Of a stretch of 64,000 nt of DNA, positions 34,466 through 43,081 are shown in pieces (within the stretch, counting starts at the first letter, position 1; every line of letters starts with the position of its first letter). The notes beneath the pieces are model-generated. The model worked only from the letters and a program-made list of their open reading frames with translations. It was not told the origin of the DNA and made no database searches. Source of the stretch: G963691885 sp963691885. Lineage in GTDB: Bacteria; Pseudomonadota; Alphaproteobacteria; UBA8366; Aestuariispiraceae. A program made the translations under genes and the position numbers. The stretch lies in contig OY829843.1 in NCBI GenBank assembly GCA_963691885.1, forward strand, positions 4,216,001 to 4,280,000, given 5' to 3'.

Positions 34466-36448
34466 ATGGCTGACCGTGTAATCGAGATCAGCGACGGTGA
34501 AGTCATTTTTCACCAGGGGGAATTGAGTGACGCGGCCTATGTTATTGAATCAGGCTGTGTAGAGGTGTTTGCCCAACAGGGTGAAGCCGAAATCAAGATC
34601 GCAAATCTCGAAGATGGTGACCTGTTCGGTGAAATGGGTGTCTTTGACGGACGGGGCCGCAGTGCGTCAACGAGGGCCGTGGGTCCCACCACCCTCCGGA
34701 TGATCGACGCCAAGCAGTTTCATGACCGCATCAATTCGGATCCGGCATTTTCTGCGGACGTGATGGGTAAGCTCATCCGGCGTCTGCGCCACACGACTGA
34801 AATCATGGTATCTCACAAAGCCGCGCTGGAAGCAGGAGAAGATCCTCCATCCACAGTGTCCTCACCGCCAGAGCTTGCCTCTGACGAGCGGATCCCTGAA
34901 CAGCGTGTTTTTGTTGAAGATCTGGATTTCGACGCGCTTGGGGCCGATGATTTTGCCAGTGGTGTGGAACAACCAGCGGGCGAAACCGGCGTCGAAACGC
35001 ATCTGGAACCCAGCGAGAGTCAAAATGCCAGCGACACGGTAAGCGGTCCGCTACGACAATCCGAGGCACAACAGGTCTCGTCTGTTGCACCAACGGCCAG
35101 GGTTTCTGTCGGCACAGTCCTGATCGCGGATTTTGACGGTCCTGAAGGCCGCGTCTTGTCTCGCAAAGTGGCCAAAGCACTGTCCAGCTGCCCCGGCCTA
35201 AGCATTGATATGGTCAATGAAGTGATCCCGCCGCCAACCATTGAGCGGGTCGGTGAAAACGAGGAATCTGGTCTCAAGGCGGCCTCCCCGCGGGAACTCG
35301 CCCAATCGAACTTTTATTCCAAAGCTCGAAACGAGCTGCTCCGCCAAAGCGCAAACACGATTATCATCGGGTCTGTATCCAGCGACGCGGACCCTGTGAT
35401 CAGATTACATATCCTCACACCTTGGGCCGATGACGGGGGCCGTATGGGCGGGTTTTCCGCCCATGACCGTCTGTTCCTGCCGGCGGATTTTTCTGACAAG
35501 GGCGCAAATTTGATCCGTGCTTGCGTGATGGCGGCCACCCATCTCCGGGACAAGGCGGTCCTGGCAGCATTTCAGGCCCAAATTCCAGAGAGCCTTCAGG
35601 CAATCCGGATATCCAACACCTTGTCCGAGGCGGAACTGGCACCCAGGGATCATGCCTGCAACTTGTTATGCTATGGGAATGTTGCCGCCAAGATCAGCGG
35701 GCTTGGCCGCGACCTGGATCGCATGCAAGACGCTGTAGACGCCTATAATGCGGCGATTGAAAGTTTGAGCGAACGGGATCGGGTTGCCTTCGCAACCGCT
35801 CACCTTCATAAGGCAGTCGCCATGAGCACGATTGCCGAGCGGACGGATAATATCATCGTTCTCGAAAAGGCATTGGCGGCCTGTCGCGTGGCCGCAGAAC
35901 GCTATGACCCGAAATGCGAGACGTTCGGATACATCACCGCACAGTCCCGCCTTGGCGCGATTCACTACCGACTGGCTCTGAGGGACGGAAAGGTTGATAC
36001 ATGCCGTGATGGCATACAGGCGTTTAAGGCCGCCCTTGCCGTGTGCGACCGCGAAAGCATGTGTGACATCTGGGCAGACGTCATGAACGGTCTGGGTCAG
36101 CTGCTACAATTGCTAGGGAGATACGCACGAAAAACGGACTTCGTCCTCTGGGCCATTCAGGTTTGTCGTACAGCGCTGGATGTACGCACACAGGAACGTA
36201 CACCGCTTGGATGGGCGCGAACCCAGAACAATTTATGCTCGGCTCAGGTCCTACTCGCGATTGCACAACATGACCTGACAATGCTTCAGGAAGCGATCGA
36301 CGGATTTGTCGAGACGCAAAAGGTCTTCGTTGATCATCATCAGCAAAATATGGCCAGCCTTGTCAGTCGCAACCGCATTCATGCCGAGGGGATTCGCGAC
36401 CGTCTGGAAGCCGATCCAAACGACGAAATCGTCTGGTGGTCGACCTGA
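34466..36448 (+). CDS. Cyclic-nucleotide-binding domain protein with TolB-like and helical-repeat regions
   Basis: A 660-residue cytoplasmic protein of unusual build. Residues 1-120 form a cNMP-binding domain with an intact cassette, DLFGEMGVFDGRGRSAST. A low-complexity acidic stretch (about 125-215) follows. Residues about 215-370 start GTVLIADFDGPEGRVLSRKVAKAL and include TIIIGSVSSDADPVIRLHIL, reminiscent of the TolB/adenylate-cyclase-associated amino domain. Residues about 390-650 are helical and TPR-like (AVDAYNAAIESLSERDRVAFATAHLHKA, residues about 425-452). There is no DNA-binding or catalytic domain that I can see. Such architecture resembles scaffolds built around cyclase effectors. 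It lies between ydbL and coxD, 136 bases before the latter. Function unknown. Confidence 0.6.
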   Translation: MADRVIEISDGEVIFHQGELSDAAYVIESGCVEVFAQQGEAEIKIANLEDGDLFGEMGVFDGRGRSASTRAVGPTTLRMIDAKQFHDRINSDPAFSADVMGKLIRRLRHTTEIMVSHKAALEAGEDPPSTVSSPPELASDERIPEQRVFVEDLDFDALGADDFASGVEQPAGETGVETHLEPSESQNASDTVSGPLRQSEAQQVSSVAPTARVSVGTVLIADFDGPEGRVLSRKVAKALSSCPGLSIDMVNEVIPPPTIERVGENEESGLKAASPRELAQSNFYSKARNELLRQSANTIIIGSVSSDADPVIRLHILTPWADDGGRMGGFSAHDRLFLPADFSDKGANLIRACVMAATHLRDKAVLAAFQAQIPESLQAIRISNTLSEAELAPRDHACNLLCYGNVAAKISGLGRDLDRMQDAVDAYNAAIESLSERDRVAFATAHLHKAVAMSTIAERTDNIIVLEKALAACRVAAERYDPKCETFGYITAQSRLGAIHYRLALRDGKVDTCRDGIQAFKAALAVCDRESMCDIWADVMNGLGQLLQLLGRYARKTDFVLWAIQVCRTALDVRTQERTPLGWARTQNNLCSAQVLLAIAQHDLTMLQEAIDGFVETQKVFVDHHQQNMASLVSRNRIHAEGIRDRLEADPNDEIVWWST

Positions 36449-36585
36449 CCCTTTACCGGCCCGCCATCCATTCTATTTTAAATCCTGCAGACAGGGTTGT
36501 GTGACGCCCTCCCCCCTTGTTCCGGACGCTTCAAAGCTGCATATCTGTGTTTGATTTTCACCCTTGCGCAGGACCACTCGAATAA

Positions 36586-37509
36586 ATGACCAAGATTCTT
36601 CCAAATTCTGTGGACGACACTGTATCTCTTCTGTCCGAAGGCAATTACGTCAGTGACAGAAGCCTGGCAACAGCCCTCTACCTCTCACTCGACTTGAAAC
36701 GCCCCTTGTTCCTTGAAGGCGAGGCAGGTGTTGGCAAGACCGAGATCGCCAAGGTCCTGAGCCAGACACTGGGCAGGAACCTGGTGCGTTTGCAGTGCTA
36801 TGAGGGACTTGATGTGGCGTCCGCCGTGTATGAATGGAACTACGCCAGGCAGATGCTCGAGATTCGGATTGCCGAGGCGTCCGGAGATCAGGATCGGGCC
36901 AAACTGGAACAGGACCTGTTTTCTGAGCGTTTCCTGATCAAACGTCCGATCCTGAATGCGCTTGAAGCGAATGACGGCGGCGCGCCGGTCCTACTGATTG
37001 ATGAATTGGACCGCACGGATGAACCGTTCGAAGCCTTCCTACTGGAAGTTTTGGCGGATTATCAGGTAACCGTACCTGAATTCGGGACGATCAAGGCCTC
37101 TGAGCCGCCAATCGTTATCATCACCTCCAACAGAACGCGCGAAATTCACGACGCAATCAAACGGCGTTGTTTCTATTATTGGGTGGACTATCCGGATGCG
37201 GAGCGCGAGCTCGAAATCCTCTCTGTCAAAGCGCCGAACGCCCCACAGGAATTGAGCCAGCAAATCGTCGCTTTCGTTCAAAAAATCCGGTCTATGGATC
37301 TGTTTAAACTGCCTGGTGTCGCAGAAACCATTGACTGGGCCCACGCGCTCACTCAGCTGGACAGGCTGGCGCTTGATCCAGATACGATTAACGACACATT
37401 GGGTACATTGCTGAAATATCAGGACGATATCGCCCGTATCCGCGGGTCTGAAGCCGCCCGTATCCTGGCCGAGGTCAAACAGGAATTGAATGCCGGGGAA
37501 ACCGCCTGA
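36586..37509 (+). CDS. coxD: MoxR-type AAA ATPase CoxD
   Basis: A 307-residue AAA+ ATPase. Walker A is LEGEAGVGKTEIAK, Walker B is VLLIDELDRTDEPFEAFLLE, and ITSNRTREIHDAIKRRCFYYWVDYP is split over sensor 1 and the family-specific arm (residues about 180-205). CoxD acts as a chaperone in forming the sulfido ligand of the [CuSMoO2] or related Mo centre together with the VWA protein CoxE. Two bases separate it from coxE. It is probably transcribed from its own promoter in 36449-36585, where I see no clear motif. Confidence 0.92.
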   Translation: MTKILPNSVDDTVSLLSEGNYVSDRSLATALYLSLDLKRPLFLEGEAGVGKTEIAKVLSQTLGRNLVRLQCYEGLDVASAVYEWNYARQMLEIRIAEASGDQDRAKLEQDLFSERFLIKRPILNALEANDGGAPVLLIDELDRTDEPFEAFLLEVLADYQVTVPEFGTIKASEPPIVIITSNRTREIHDAIKRRCFYYWVDYPDAERELEILSVKAPNAPQELSQQIVAFVQKIRSMDLFKLPGVAETIDWAHALTQLDRLALDPDTINDTLGTLLKYQDDIARIRGSEAARILAEVKQELNAGETA

Positions 37510-37511
37510 CG

Positions 37512-38828
37512 ATGAGCGATCCAACCACCCCCGATCCGTCACAAATCGACACCCATGCCTATCAGGGCAATGGGGGGGATATGGTGCCCAATTTCTTTGT
37601 CGGGGACGCTGATGGTGGGCGTTTAAGTGACAATATCATGCATTTCGCCCGTGTGTTGAGGACGGCAGGTCTTCCTGTTGGCCCCGGCAAAGTGCTGGAT
37701 GCGATCAATGCCGTCGCATCTGTCGGGGTCGGGTCGCGCAAAGACTTTTACTGGACGCTGCATGCAGTCTTTGTGAACCGCCGCGATCAGCGCGACATCT
37801 TTGACCAAGCCTTTCACTTCTTCTGGCGCAACCCGAACCTGCTGGAAAAAATGATGGGAATGCTCTTGCCGACAATGGAAGGCGAGAATACCCCGGAACC
37901 CCCGAAGGATGAGATGTCCCGCCGACTGGCAGAGGCCCTTTCAGGCGACAATCAGGGGGATGAACAGCCCGAAGGTGAAGCTGGTGAAGAACAGATCGAA
38001 TTCGACGCCACTCTGACCTTCTCTCAGGAAGAAGTGCTGAGTGACAAAGACTTCGAGAAAATGTCGTCCACTGAATACGCAGAGGCCAAAGCCGCAATCC
38101 GCAAACTGACCCTGCCAATCCGTCAGGTACCTACAAGACGATTTAGACTGAACCCGGCTGGACGGCGGATCGATATGCGGGCCACCCTGCGTGAGGCGGC
38201 GCGGATGGGCGGTGATCTTTCCCGCATCAAGCGGCGCAAGCGGTTGCGCCGCGCGCCCCCGTTGGTGGTCCTCTGTGATATCTCCGGCTCAATGGATCGT
38301 TACGCCCGCATGATCCTGCATTTCCTGCACGCGTTGAGCAACGACCGGGATCGAGTTCATACGTTCCTGTTCGGCACCCGTCTGACCAATGTCACGCGCT
38401 ACCTTCGCTATAAAGATCCGGATGCCGCAATCGACCGGATATCTGATGCGGTTGAGGACTGGTCCGGCGGGACACGTATTGGCCATTGTATTGGTGAATT
38501 TAACAAGGATTGGTCGCGTCGGGTATTATCCCAGGGGGCTGTCGTCCTTATGATTACTGACGGGCTTGATCGTCAGGGTGCCGAAGGGCTGGCAGAAAGC
38601 ATGGAACGCTTGCATAAGTCCTGTCGGCACCTCATCTGGTTAAATCCACTGCTCAGGTTCGAAGCCTATGAACCAAAGGCAGCCGGGGCAAAAGCCATGA
38701 TTATGCATGTCGATGAATTCCGGGCGGTTCATAATCTGGCAAGCCTTACAGATCTAGCGCAGGCACTTGGCGGTGAAGCAAGCGTGAACAGACGCGAAAT
38801 GGCCCGTTGGCGCAGTATGGTTGCCTGA
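37512..38828 (+). CDS. coxE: VWA-domain Mo-hydroxylase maturation protein CoxE
   Basis: A 438-residue protein with a C-terminal von Willebrand A domain. The MIDAS motif is LCDISGSMDRYARM, and MITDGLDRQG supplies the distal Asp. The N-terminal half has NIMHFARVLRTAGLPVGPGK and FYWTLHAVFVNRRDQRDIFD, typical of CoxE, with an acidic linker between. It works with CoxD in active-site assembly of the Mo-hydroxylase. The following xdhC-type gene starts 52 bases later. Confidence 0.92.
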   Translation: MSDPTTPDPSQIDTHAYQGNGGDMVPNFFVGDADGGRLSDNIMHFARVLRTAGLPVGPGKVLDAINAVASVGVGSRKDFYWTLHAVFVNRRDQRDIFDQAFHFFWRNPNLLEKMMGMLLPTMEGENTPEPPKDEMSRRLAEALSGDNQGDEQPEGEAGEEQIEFDATLTFSQEEVLSDKDFEKMSSTEYAEAKAAIRKLTLPIRQVPTRRFRLNPAGRRIDMRATLREAARMGGDLSRIKRRKRLRRAPPLVVLCDISGSMDRYARMILHFLHALSNDRDRVHTFLFGTRLTNVTRYLRYKDPDAAIDRISDAVEDWSGGTRIGHCIGEFNKDWSRRVLSQGAVVLMITDGLDRQGAEGLAESMERLHKSCRHLIWLNPLLRFEAYEPKAAGAKAMIMHVDEFRAVHNLASLTDLAQALGGEASVNRREMARWRSMVA

Positions 38829-38880
38829 TCGGGCGAACCAAAGCTTCCCTGCCCCGCAGGTGATTGAAAGGAAACAAGTA

Positions 38881-39231
38881 ATGACGGAATTAGGTACCGC
38901 TCCTTCGGACGAGGTTCTGGATCAGGCTGCGAAATGGCTGGATCAGGGTGATGGCGTGGCTCTGGCCACCGTTGTGCGGACCTGGGGCTCTTCACCGCGC
39001 CCGGTTGGCAGCCAGCTAGCGATCAACGCCGACGGTCGATTTGTCGGTTCTGTTTCCGGTGGGTGTATCGAAGGCGCCGTGGTGACCGATGCGCTGGAAA
39101 CCATTCAGGATGGTGAACCCCGTTCACTTTCCTTTGGCGTTGCAGACGACGCAGCCTGGGAAGTCGGTCTGGCTTGCGGTGGAGAAATAGAGGTTTTTGT
39201 CGAGCGTCTAAATGGGGATGTCCCTTCATGA
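38881..39231 (+). CDS. XdhC/CoxF-type Mo-hydroxylase chaperone, N-terminal half
   Basis: A 116-residue protein matching the N-terminal XdhC_CoxI domain: AKWLDQGDGVALATVVRTWGSSPRPVG is at residues 18-44 and SVSGGCIEGAVV and LACGGEIEVFVE follow. The ATG at 38881 follows GAAAGGAAAC; the open frame upstream overlaps coxE and is not needed. XdhC proteins hold and insert the sulfurated Mo-cofactor. The Rossmann half is encoded by the next gene, whose start overlaps this stop (ATGA), so the two together equal one full XdhC. Confidence 0.87.
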   Translation: MTELGTAPSDEVLDQAAKWLDQGDGVALATVVRTWGSSPRPVGSQLAINADGRFVGSVSGGCIEGAVVTDALETIQDGEPRSLSFGVADDAAWEVGLACGGEIEVFVERLNGDVPS

Positions 39232-39950
39232 GGGCGGATCTTTTCCATCATCTGAGAGAGGCCAAGAAAGGCCGCCGCCCTGTTGTTACCATCACAGAGA
39301 TGACAACTGGCGAGCAGGTCCTGCTGGATGGCGAGACGGTTCTTGGTGATTCTGATGGTGTACCGGTTGCAGAGCTTACCGCTGAAATCACGGCCGCGCG
39401 AAGCAAGGACAAAGCCCGGATTGTAGAACAGAACGGCAAACGTTGGTTCATCCACCCGCATATGCCGCCAAAGCGGATGATCATCATCGGTGCTGTCCAT
39501 ATATCGCAAGCGCTGGCCCCCATGGCGCACACCGCTGGCTATGATGTGATAATCGTCGATCCGCGCACCGCTTGGGCGACCGAAGAACGTTTTCCCGGGT
39601 TTGCGCTCGATCTACGCTGGCCAGACGAGTTGATGGAAGATACGCCGCCGGACAGCGGAACAGCCATTATCGCGCTGACCCATGATCCAAAGATTGATGA
39701 CCCTGGCCTGGAGATTGCCTTGCGTTCTGACGCTTTTTACATCGGTGCCCTGGGCAGCAAAAAAACCCATGCAAAGCGGGTCGCGCGCCTGACAGAAGCG
39801 GGGCTGACCGAGGCAGAGATCGCCCGGATCGCCTCTCCCATTGGGCTCGATATTGGTGCGGTCAGTCAGGCCGAAATCGCGGTTGCCATTCTGGCCCAGG
39901 TGACGCTGGCCCTGCGGGGGCCAAAGCACCCGGCGGGTGTTGAGAAATAG
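39228..39950 (+). CDS. XdhC-type protein, Rossmann half
   Basis: A 240-residue protein with a short XdhC-like N-terminal part and the C-terminal XdhC Rossmann domain: IIIGAVHISQALAPMAHTAGYDVIIVDPR spans residues 84-112, then ALTHDPKIDD, YIGALGSKKTHAKR and SPIGLDIGAVSQAEIAVAI. It starts at an ATG overlapping the previous stop and ends two bases before the MoeA/MocA-type gene. It would cooperate with the small XdhC-like protein to load Mo-cofactor into CoxL. Confidence 0.88.
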   Translation: MRADLFHHLREAKKGRRPVVTITEMTTGEQVLLDGETVLGDSDGVPVAELTAEITAARSKDKARIVEQNGKRWFIHPHMPPKRMIIIGAVHISQALAPMAHTAGYDVIIVDPRTAWATEERFPGFALDLRWPDELMEDTPPDSGTAIIALTHDPKIDDPGLEIALRSDAFYIGALGSKKTHAKRVARLTEAGLTEAEIARIASPIGLDIGAVSQAEIAVAILAQVTLALRGPKHPAGVEK

Positions 39951-39952
39951 CG

Positions 39953-41584
39953 ATGTTCTTTGGTGACATTCCAGTGGATCAGGCAGAGGGATGCCTGTTG
40001 GCCCATTCCCTTCGTGCCGGGTCCCGTCGCCTGAAAAAAGGTCACCTGCTGACCCACACCGACATAAAGGCGTTGAAGGAAGCCGGTGTGTCAGAGGTCG
40101 TAGCAGCCAGACTCGCCGCCGATGATATTCATGAGGACGCAGCCGCCCTGCGGATTGCGGAGGCCTGTGCGGGCCCGGGTGTCATCCTGAGCGCGCCCTT
40201 CACTGGCAGGGTCAATCTGATTGCCGAGGCCCCGGGACTGGCCGTTCTGAAGCCCGAGATTCTAAACCAGCTGAACTTGATTGATGAAGCGGTCACCATT
40301 GCCACCCTGCCCTCATTCGATCCCGTTTCAGCCCGTCAAATGGTCGCCACGATCAAAATCATCCCCTTCGCCGTCTCGAGCAGTGTCATCGAGGAATGTA
40401 AAAAAATAGTCGGTGATCAAGCACCATTGGTCGATGTCAGACCCTTCGAGCCCCTCAAAGCACGGTTCATCCAGACCGAATTACCCGATACAAAGGCCAG
40501 TATTCTGGACAAGACGACCCGGGTTTTGGCAGAGCGCCTGTCAGGTATCGGGGGCGCGCTCCTCTCTGAAGAACGCGTTGCCCACTCGGTTGATGTCTTG
40601 TCGGCGTCCCTTAATGACCAAACCACAGACGGTGCAGAGGACGTAATATTGATTGCCGGTGCTTCGGCGATCACCGACCGGCGCGATGTCATTCCGGCGG
40701 CCATCGAAATGGCCGGGGGCACGGTGGAGCATTTCGGCATGCCGGTCGATCCTGGAAACCTGTTGCTGCTCGGCCATCTCGGCGAGAAGCCGGTCATCGG
40801 AATGCCCGGTTGCGCGCGGTCCCCCAAGCTGAACGGGTTTGACTGGCTTTTACAGCGCCTGTCGGCAGGCGTTCCGGTTCGCCGCGAAGACATCATGTCG
40901 ATGGGCGTTGGCGGTCTGTTAAAAGAAATCGAAACCAGACCACAACCGCGTTCAGGTGAGATACAAGGCGCAGCCTCACACGGTCCTCAACGTGCGCCCG
41001 TTATCGCGGGTCTTCTTCTGGCCGCGGGTCGATCAACCCGAATGGGGGAAACGAACAAGCTTTTGGAAGAAATCAACGGCAAACCAATGGTTCGACACAC
41101 GGCGGAAACCCTTCTGGCCAGTAAAATCGGTCATTTGACCGTGGTTTTAGGGCATGAAGCCAGTGCGGTTCGCGACGCATTGAACGGGTTGGATGTTCGC
41201 TTCACCGTCAACAATGATTATGTAGAGGGCCTCAGCACCTCCCTGAAAACTGGGCTCCGGACCCTTACCGGGGAAGAGCACGGGTTTATGGTGGCTCTGG
41301 GTGATATGCCAGCCACAACAACCCAGGATCTGGATCGATTGATTGCCGGCTTTAATCCGGTTGAGGGACGTTCCATCTGTGTTGCGACCCATAAGGGCAA
41401 GCGCGGAAACCCTGTTCTCTTCGCGTCTGGTTTTGCCGAAGAGATGTCCGGCATCCGGGGTGACGTCGGCGCGCGTCAACTGATCGGCATGAATGAGGAA
41501 GTTCTGTGCGAGATAGAGATTGGGGAGCAAGCGTTGATTGATCTCGACACCAAGGCAGCCCTCGATGCCTATCGCCAGAAGTAA
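39953..41584 (+). CDS. Molybdopterin-binding/molybdenum cofactor cytidylyltransferase fusion (MoeA-like + MocA-like)
   Basis: A 543-residue two-domain protein. Residues 1 to about 330 are MoeA/CinA-like molybdopterin-binding sequence, including ILIAGASAITDRRDVIPAAI and KPVIGMPGCARSPKLNGFDW. Residues about 345-540 form a MobA/MocA nucleotidyltransferase: VIAGLLLAAGRSTRMGETNK and MVALGDMPATT. The protein most likely makes the cytosine-dinucleotide Mo-cofactor required by CoxL-type enzymes. It is the last gene of the coxDE-xdhC unit and is followed by a GC-rich hairpin. Confidence 0.9.
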   Translation: MFFGDIPVDQAEGCLLAHSLRAGSRRLKKGHLLTHTDIKALKEAGVSEVVAARLAADDIHEDAAALRIAEACAGPGVILSAPFTGRVNLIAEAPGLAVLKPEILNQLNLIDEAVTIATLPSFDPVSARQMVATIKIIPFAVSSSVIEECKKIVGDQAPLVDVRPFEPLKARFIQTELPDTKASILDKTTRVLAERLSGIGGALLSEERVAHSVDVLSASLNDQTTDGAEDVILIAGASAITDRRDVIPAAIEMAGGTVEHFGMPVDPGNLLLLGHLGEKPVIGMPGCARSPKLNGFDWLLQRLSAGVPVRREDIMSMGVGGLLKEIETRPQPRSGEIQGAASHGPQRAPVIAGLLLAAGRSTRMGETNKLLEEINGKPMVRHTAETLLASKIGHLTVVLGHEASAVRDALNGLDVRFTVNNDYVEGLSTSLKTGLRTLTGEEHGFMVALGDMPATTTQDLDRLIAGFNPVEGRSICVATHKGKRGNPVLFASGFAEEMSGIRGDVGARQLIGMNEEVLCEIEIGEQALIDLDTKAALDAYRQK

Positions 41585-41587
41585 AGT

Positions 41588-41605
41588 CGGGGGCCGAAGC
41601 CCCCG
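41588..41605. terminator. GC-rich hairpin between convergent cox and box operons
   Basis: CGGGGGC (41588-41594) pairs with GCCCCCG (41599-41605) around a CGAA tetraloop, 4 bases after the MoeA/MocA-type stop and 25 bases before the end of boxB on the other strand. There is no T-tract on either side, so it may act as a bidirectional end-stabiliser or a weak terminator. Confidence 0.5.
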
Positions 41606-41629
41606 CTAAATGATGCCAGACACCTGTTT

Positions 41630-43051
41630 CTAGTGCATCAGGACGTATTCGTAATCAACCTTCTGGCTGTTGATGCCCCGATCGGGCGGTGCGATCCAAC
41701 CCGCCATTTTACCGGGTTCTGTCACCTGTTTCATCAGGCTTTTTACATACATCCGATCCTGTTCCGTCGGCAGCCATGTGGTTTCCATCGCTGCAAATTC
41801 TTCGGCGGAAATGATCTTGCCCGTCGGATCTGTATGGACCTCTGCCCAGGGGCCGATGCTGCGGCGGAAATGCCGGGATGGCAGCGTGATCTCGATGTCA
41901 AACCCTGCCTTTTTGATCAGCCGGTTCCAGCGGGTCAACCCGATTTTACAGTCGTCGATATAGGCGTTGCGGACAACGTCGTTCATGGCATTGCGCATCG
42001 GGATCATCTCAACCTTTTCGCCAGACCCGTTCGGCACCGCCAACTCATACTGGCTTTCGTCGCAAATGTGGTCGTCATAGCGTGCCTCATCCGGCCGGCC
42101 TTTCAGGCCATTGGCGAAATACGTTGCTGCATTTGAAGAGCTTTCCGACCCAAACAAATCCAGACAGGATGAGAACCAGAAATTGATGTAACGCTGCAGA
42201 AGCGGAAGGTCGATAACACCGGCCTTGCGCAGCACTTCCGGGTCATCCGTTTTCAACTCTTTCATCATCTCAAGCGCGCGCTTGATGATACGGCCCACAC
42301 CGGTTTCCCCCACAAACATGTGATGGGCTTCTTCGGTCAGCATGAACTGGCAGGTCCGGGCCAGTGGATCAAAAGCACTTTCCGCCAGGGATTTCAGCTG
42401 AAACTTACCATCGCGGTCCGTGAAATAGGTGAACATGAAGAAGCTGAGCCAGTCATCGATCGGCTCATTAAATGTGCCGAGGATACGGGGATTGTCCGGG
42501 TCACCAGAATGCCGGTGCAGCAGGTTTTCCCCCTCTTCCCGCCCATCACGGCCAAAATGGGCGTGCAGCAGATAGACCATCGCCCAGAGGTGACGTCCCT
42601 CTTCCACATTCACCTGGAACAGGTTCCGCAGGTCATAAAGCGAGGGGCAAGTTTGACCCAGCAGGCGTTGTTGTTCGACAGACGCTGGTTCCGTATCGCC
42701 CTGGGTGACAATCAGGTTGCGCAGCTGAACACGGTATTCACCCGGTACAACCTGCCAGGCATCCTCGCCATAGAAGTTACCAAACCCAATCTTTCGGTCC
42801 TGCTCCCGGTCCGCAAGGAAGATCCCCCAGCGATAATCCGGCATTTTAACATGCCCAAAAGTTGCCCAACCCTTGGCATCTACCGAAGTTGCAGTCCTCA
42901 GGTAGACATCCTTGTCCTGAAACCCTTCCGGGCCCAGGTCTTTCCACCAATCCAGAAAATGGGGTTGCCAGTGCTCGAGTGCCCTTTGCAGGCGCCGATC
43001 CGTTCCAAGATCGACGTTGTTCGGGATTTTTTCCTGATAATTGATGCTCAT
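41630..43051 (-). CDS. boxB: Benzoyl-CoA 2,3-epoxidase oxygenase subunit BoxB
   Basis: A 473-residue di-iron oxygenase. The iron ligands are in the helical bundle: VNVEEGRHLWAMVYLLHAHF, with the ExxH pair Glu151/His154, and FMLTEEAHHMFVGETG, with Glu241/His244. BoxB epoxidises benzoyl-CoA to the 2,3-epoxide using O2 and electrons from the reductase BoxA. No boxA is visible in the window. The gene follows boxC by 30 bases in transcription order. Length is normal for the family. Confidence 0.95.
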   Translation of the reverse strand: MSINYQEKIPNNVDLGTDRRLQRALEHWQPHFLDWWKDLGPEGFQDKDVYLRTATSVDAKGWATFGHVKMPDYRWGIFLADREQDRKIGFGNFYGEDAWQVVPGEYRVQLRNLIVTQGDTEPASVEQQRLLGQTCPSLYDLRNLFQVNVEEGRHLWAMVYLLHAHFGRDGREEGENLLHRHSGDPDNPRILGTFNEPIDDWLSFFMFTYFTDRDGKFQLKSLAESAFDPLARTCQFMLTEEAHHMFVGETGVGRIIKRALEMMKELKTDDPEVLRKAGVIDLPLLQRYINFWFSSCLDLFGSESSSNAATYFANGLKGRPDEARYDDHICDESQYELAVPNGSGEKVEMIPMRNAMNDVVRNAYIDDCKIGLTRWNRLIKKAGFDIEITLPSRHFRRSIGPWAEVHTDPTGKIISAEEFAAMETTWLPTEQDRMYVKSLMKQVTEPGKMAGWIAPPDRGINSQKVDYEYVLMH

Positions 43052-43081
43052 TCTTTTACGCTCCTGTTACCCGGCCGCCGA

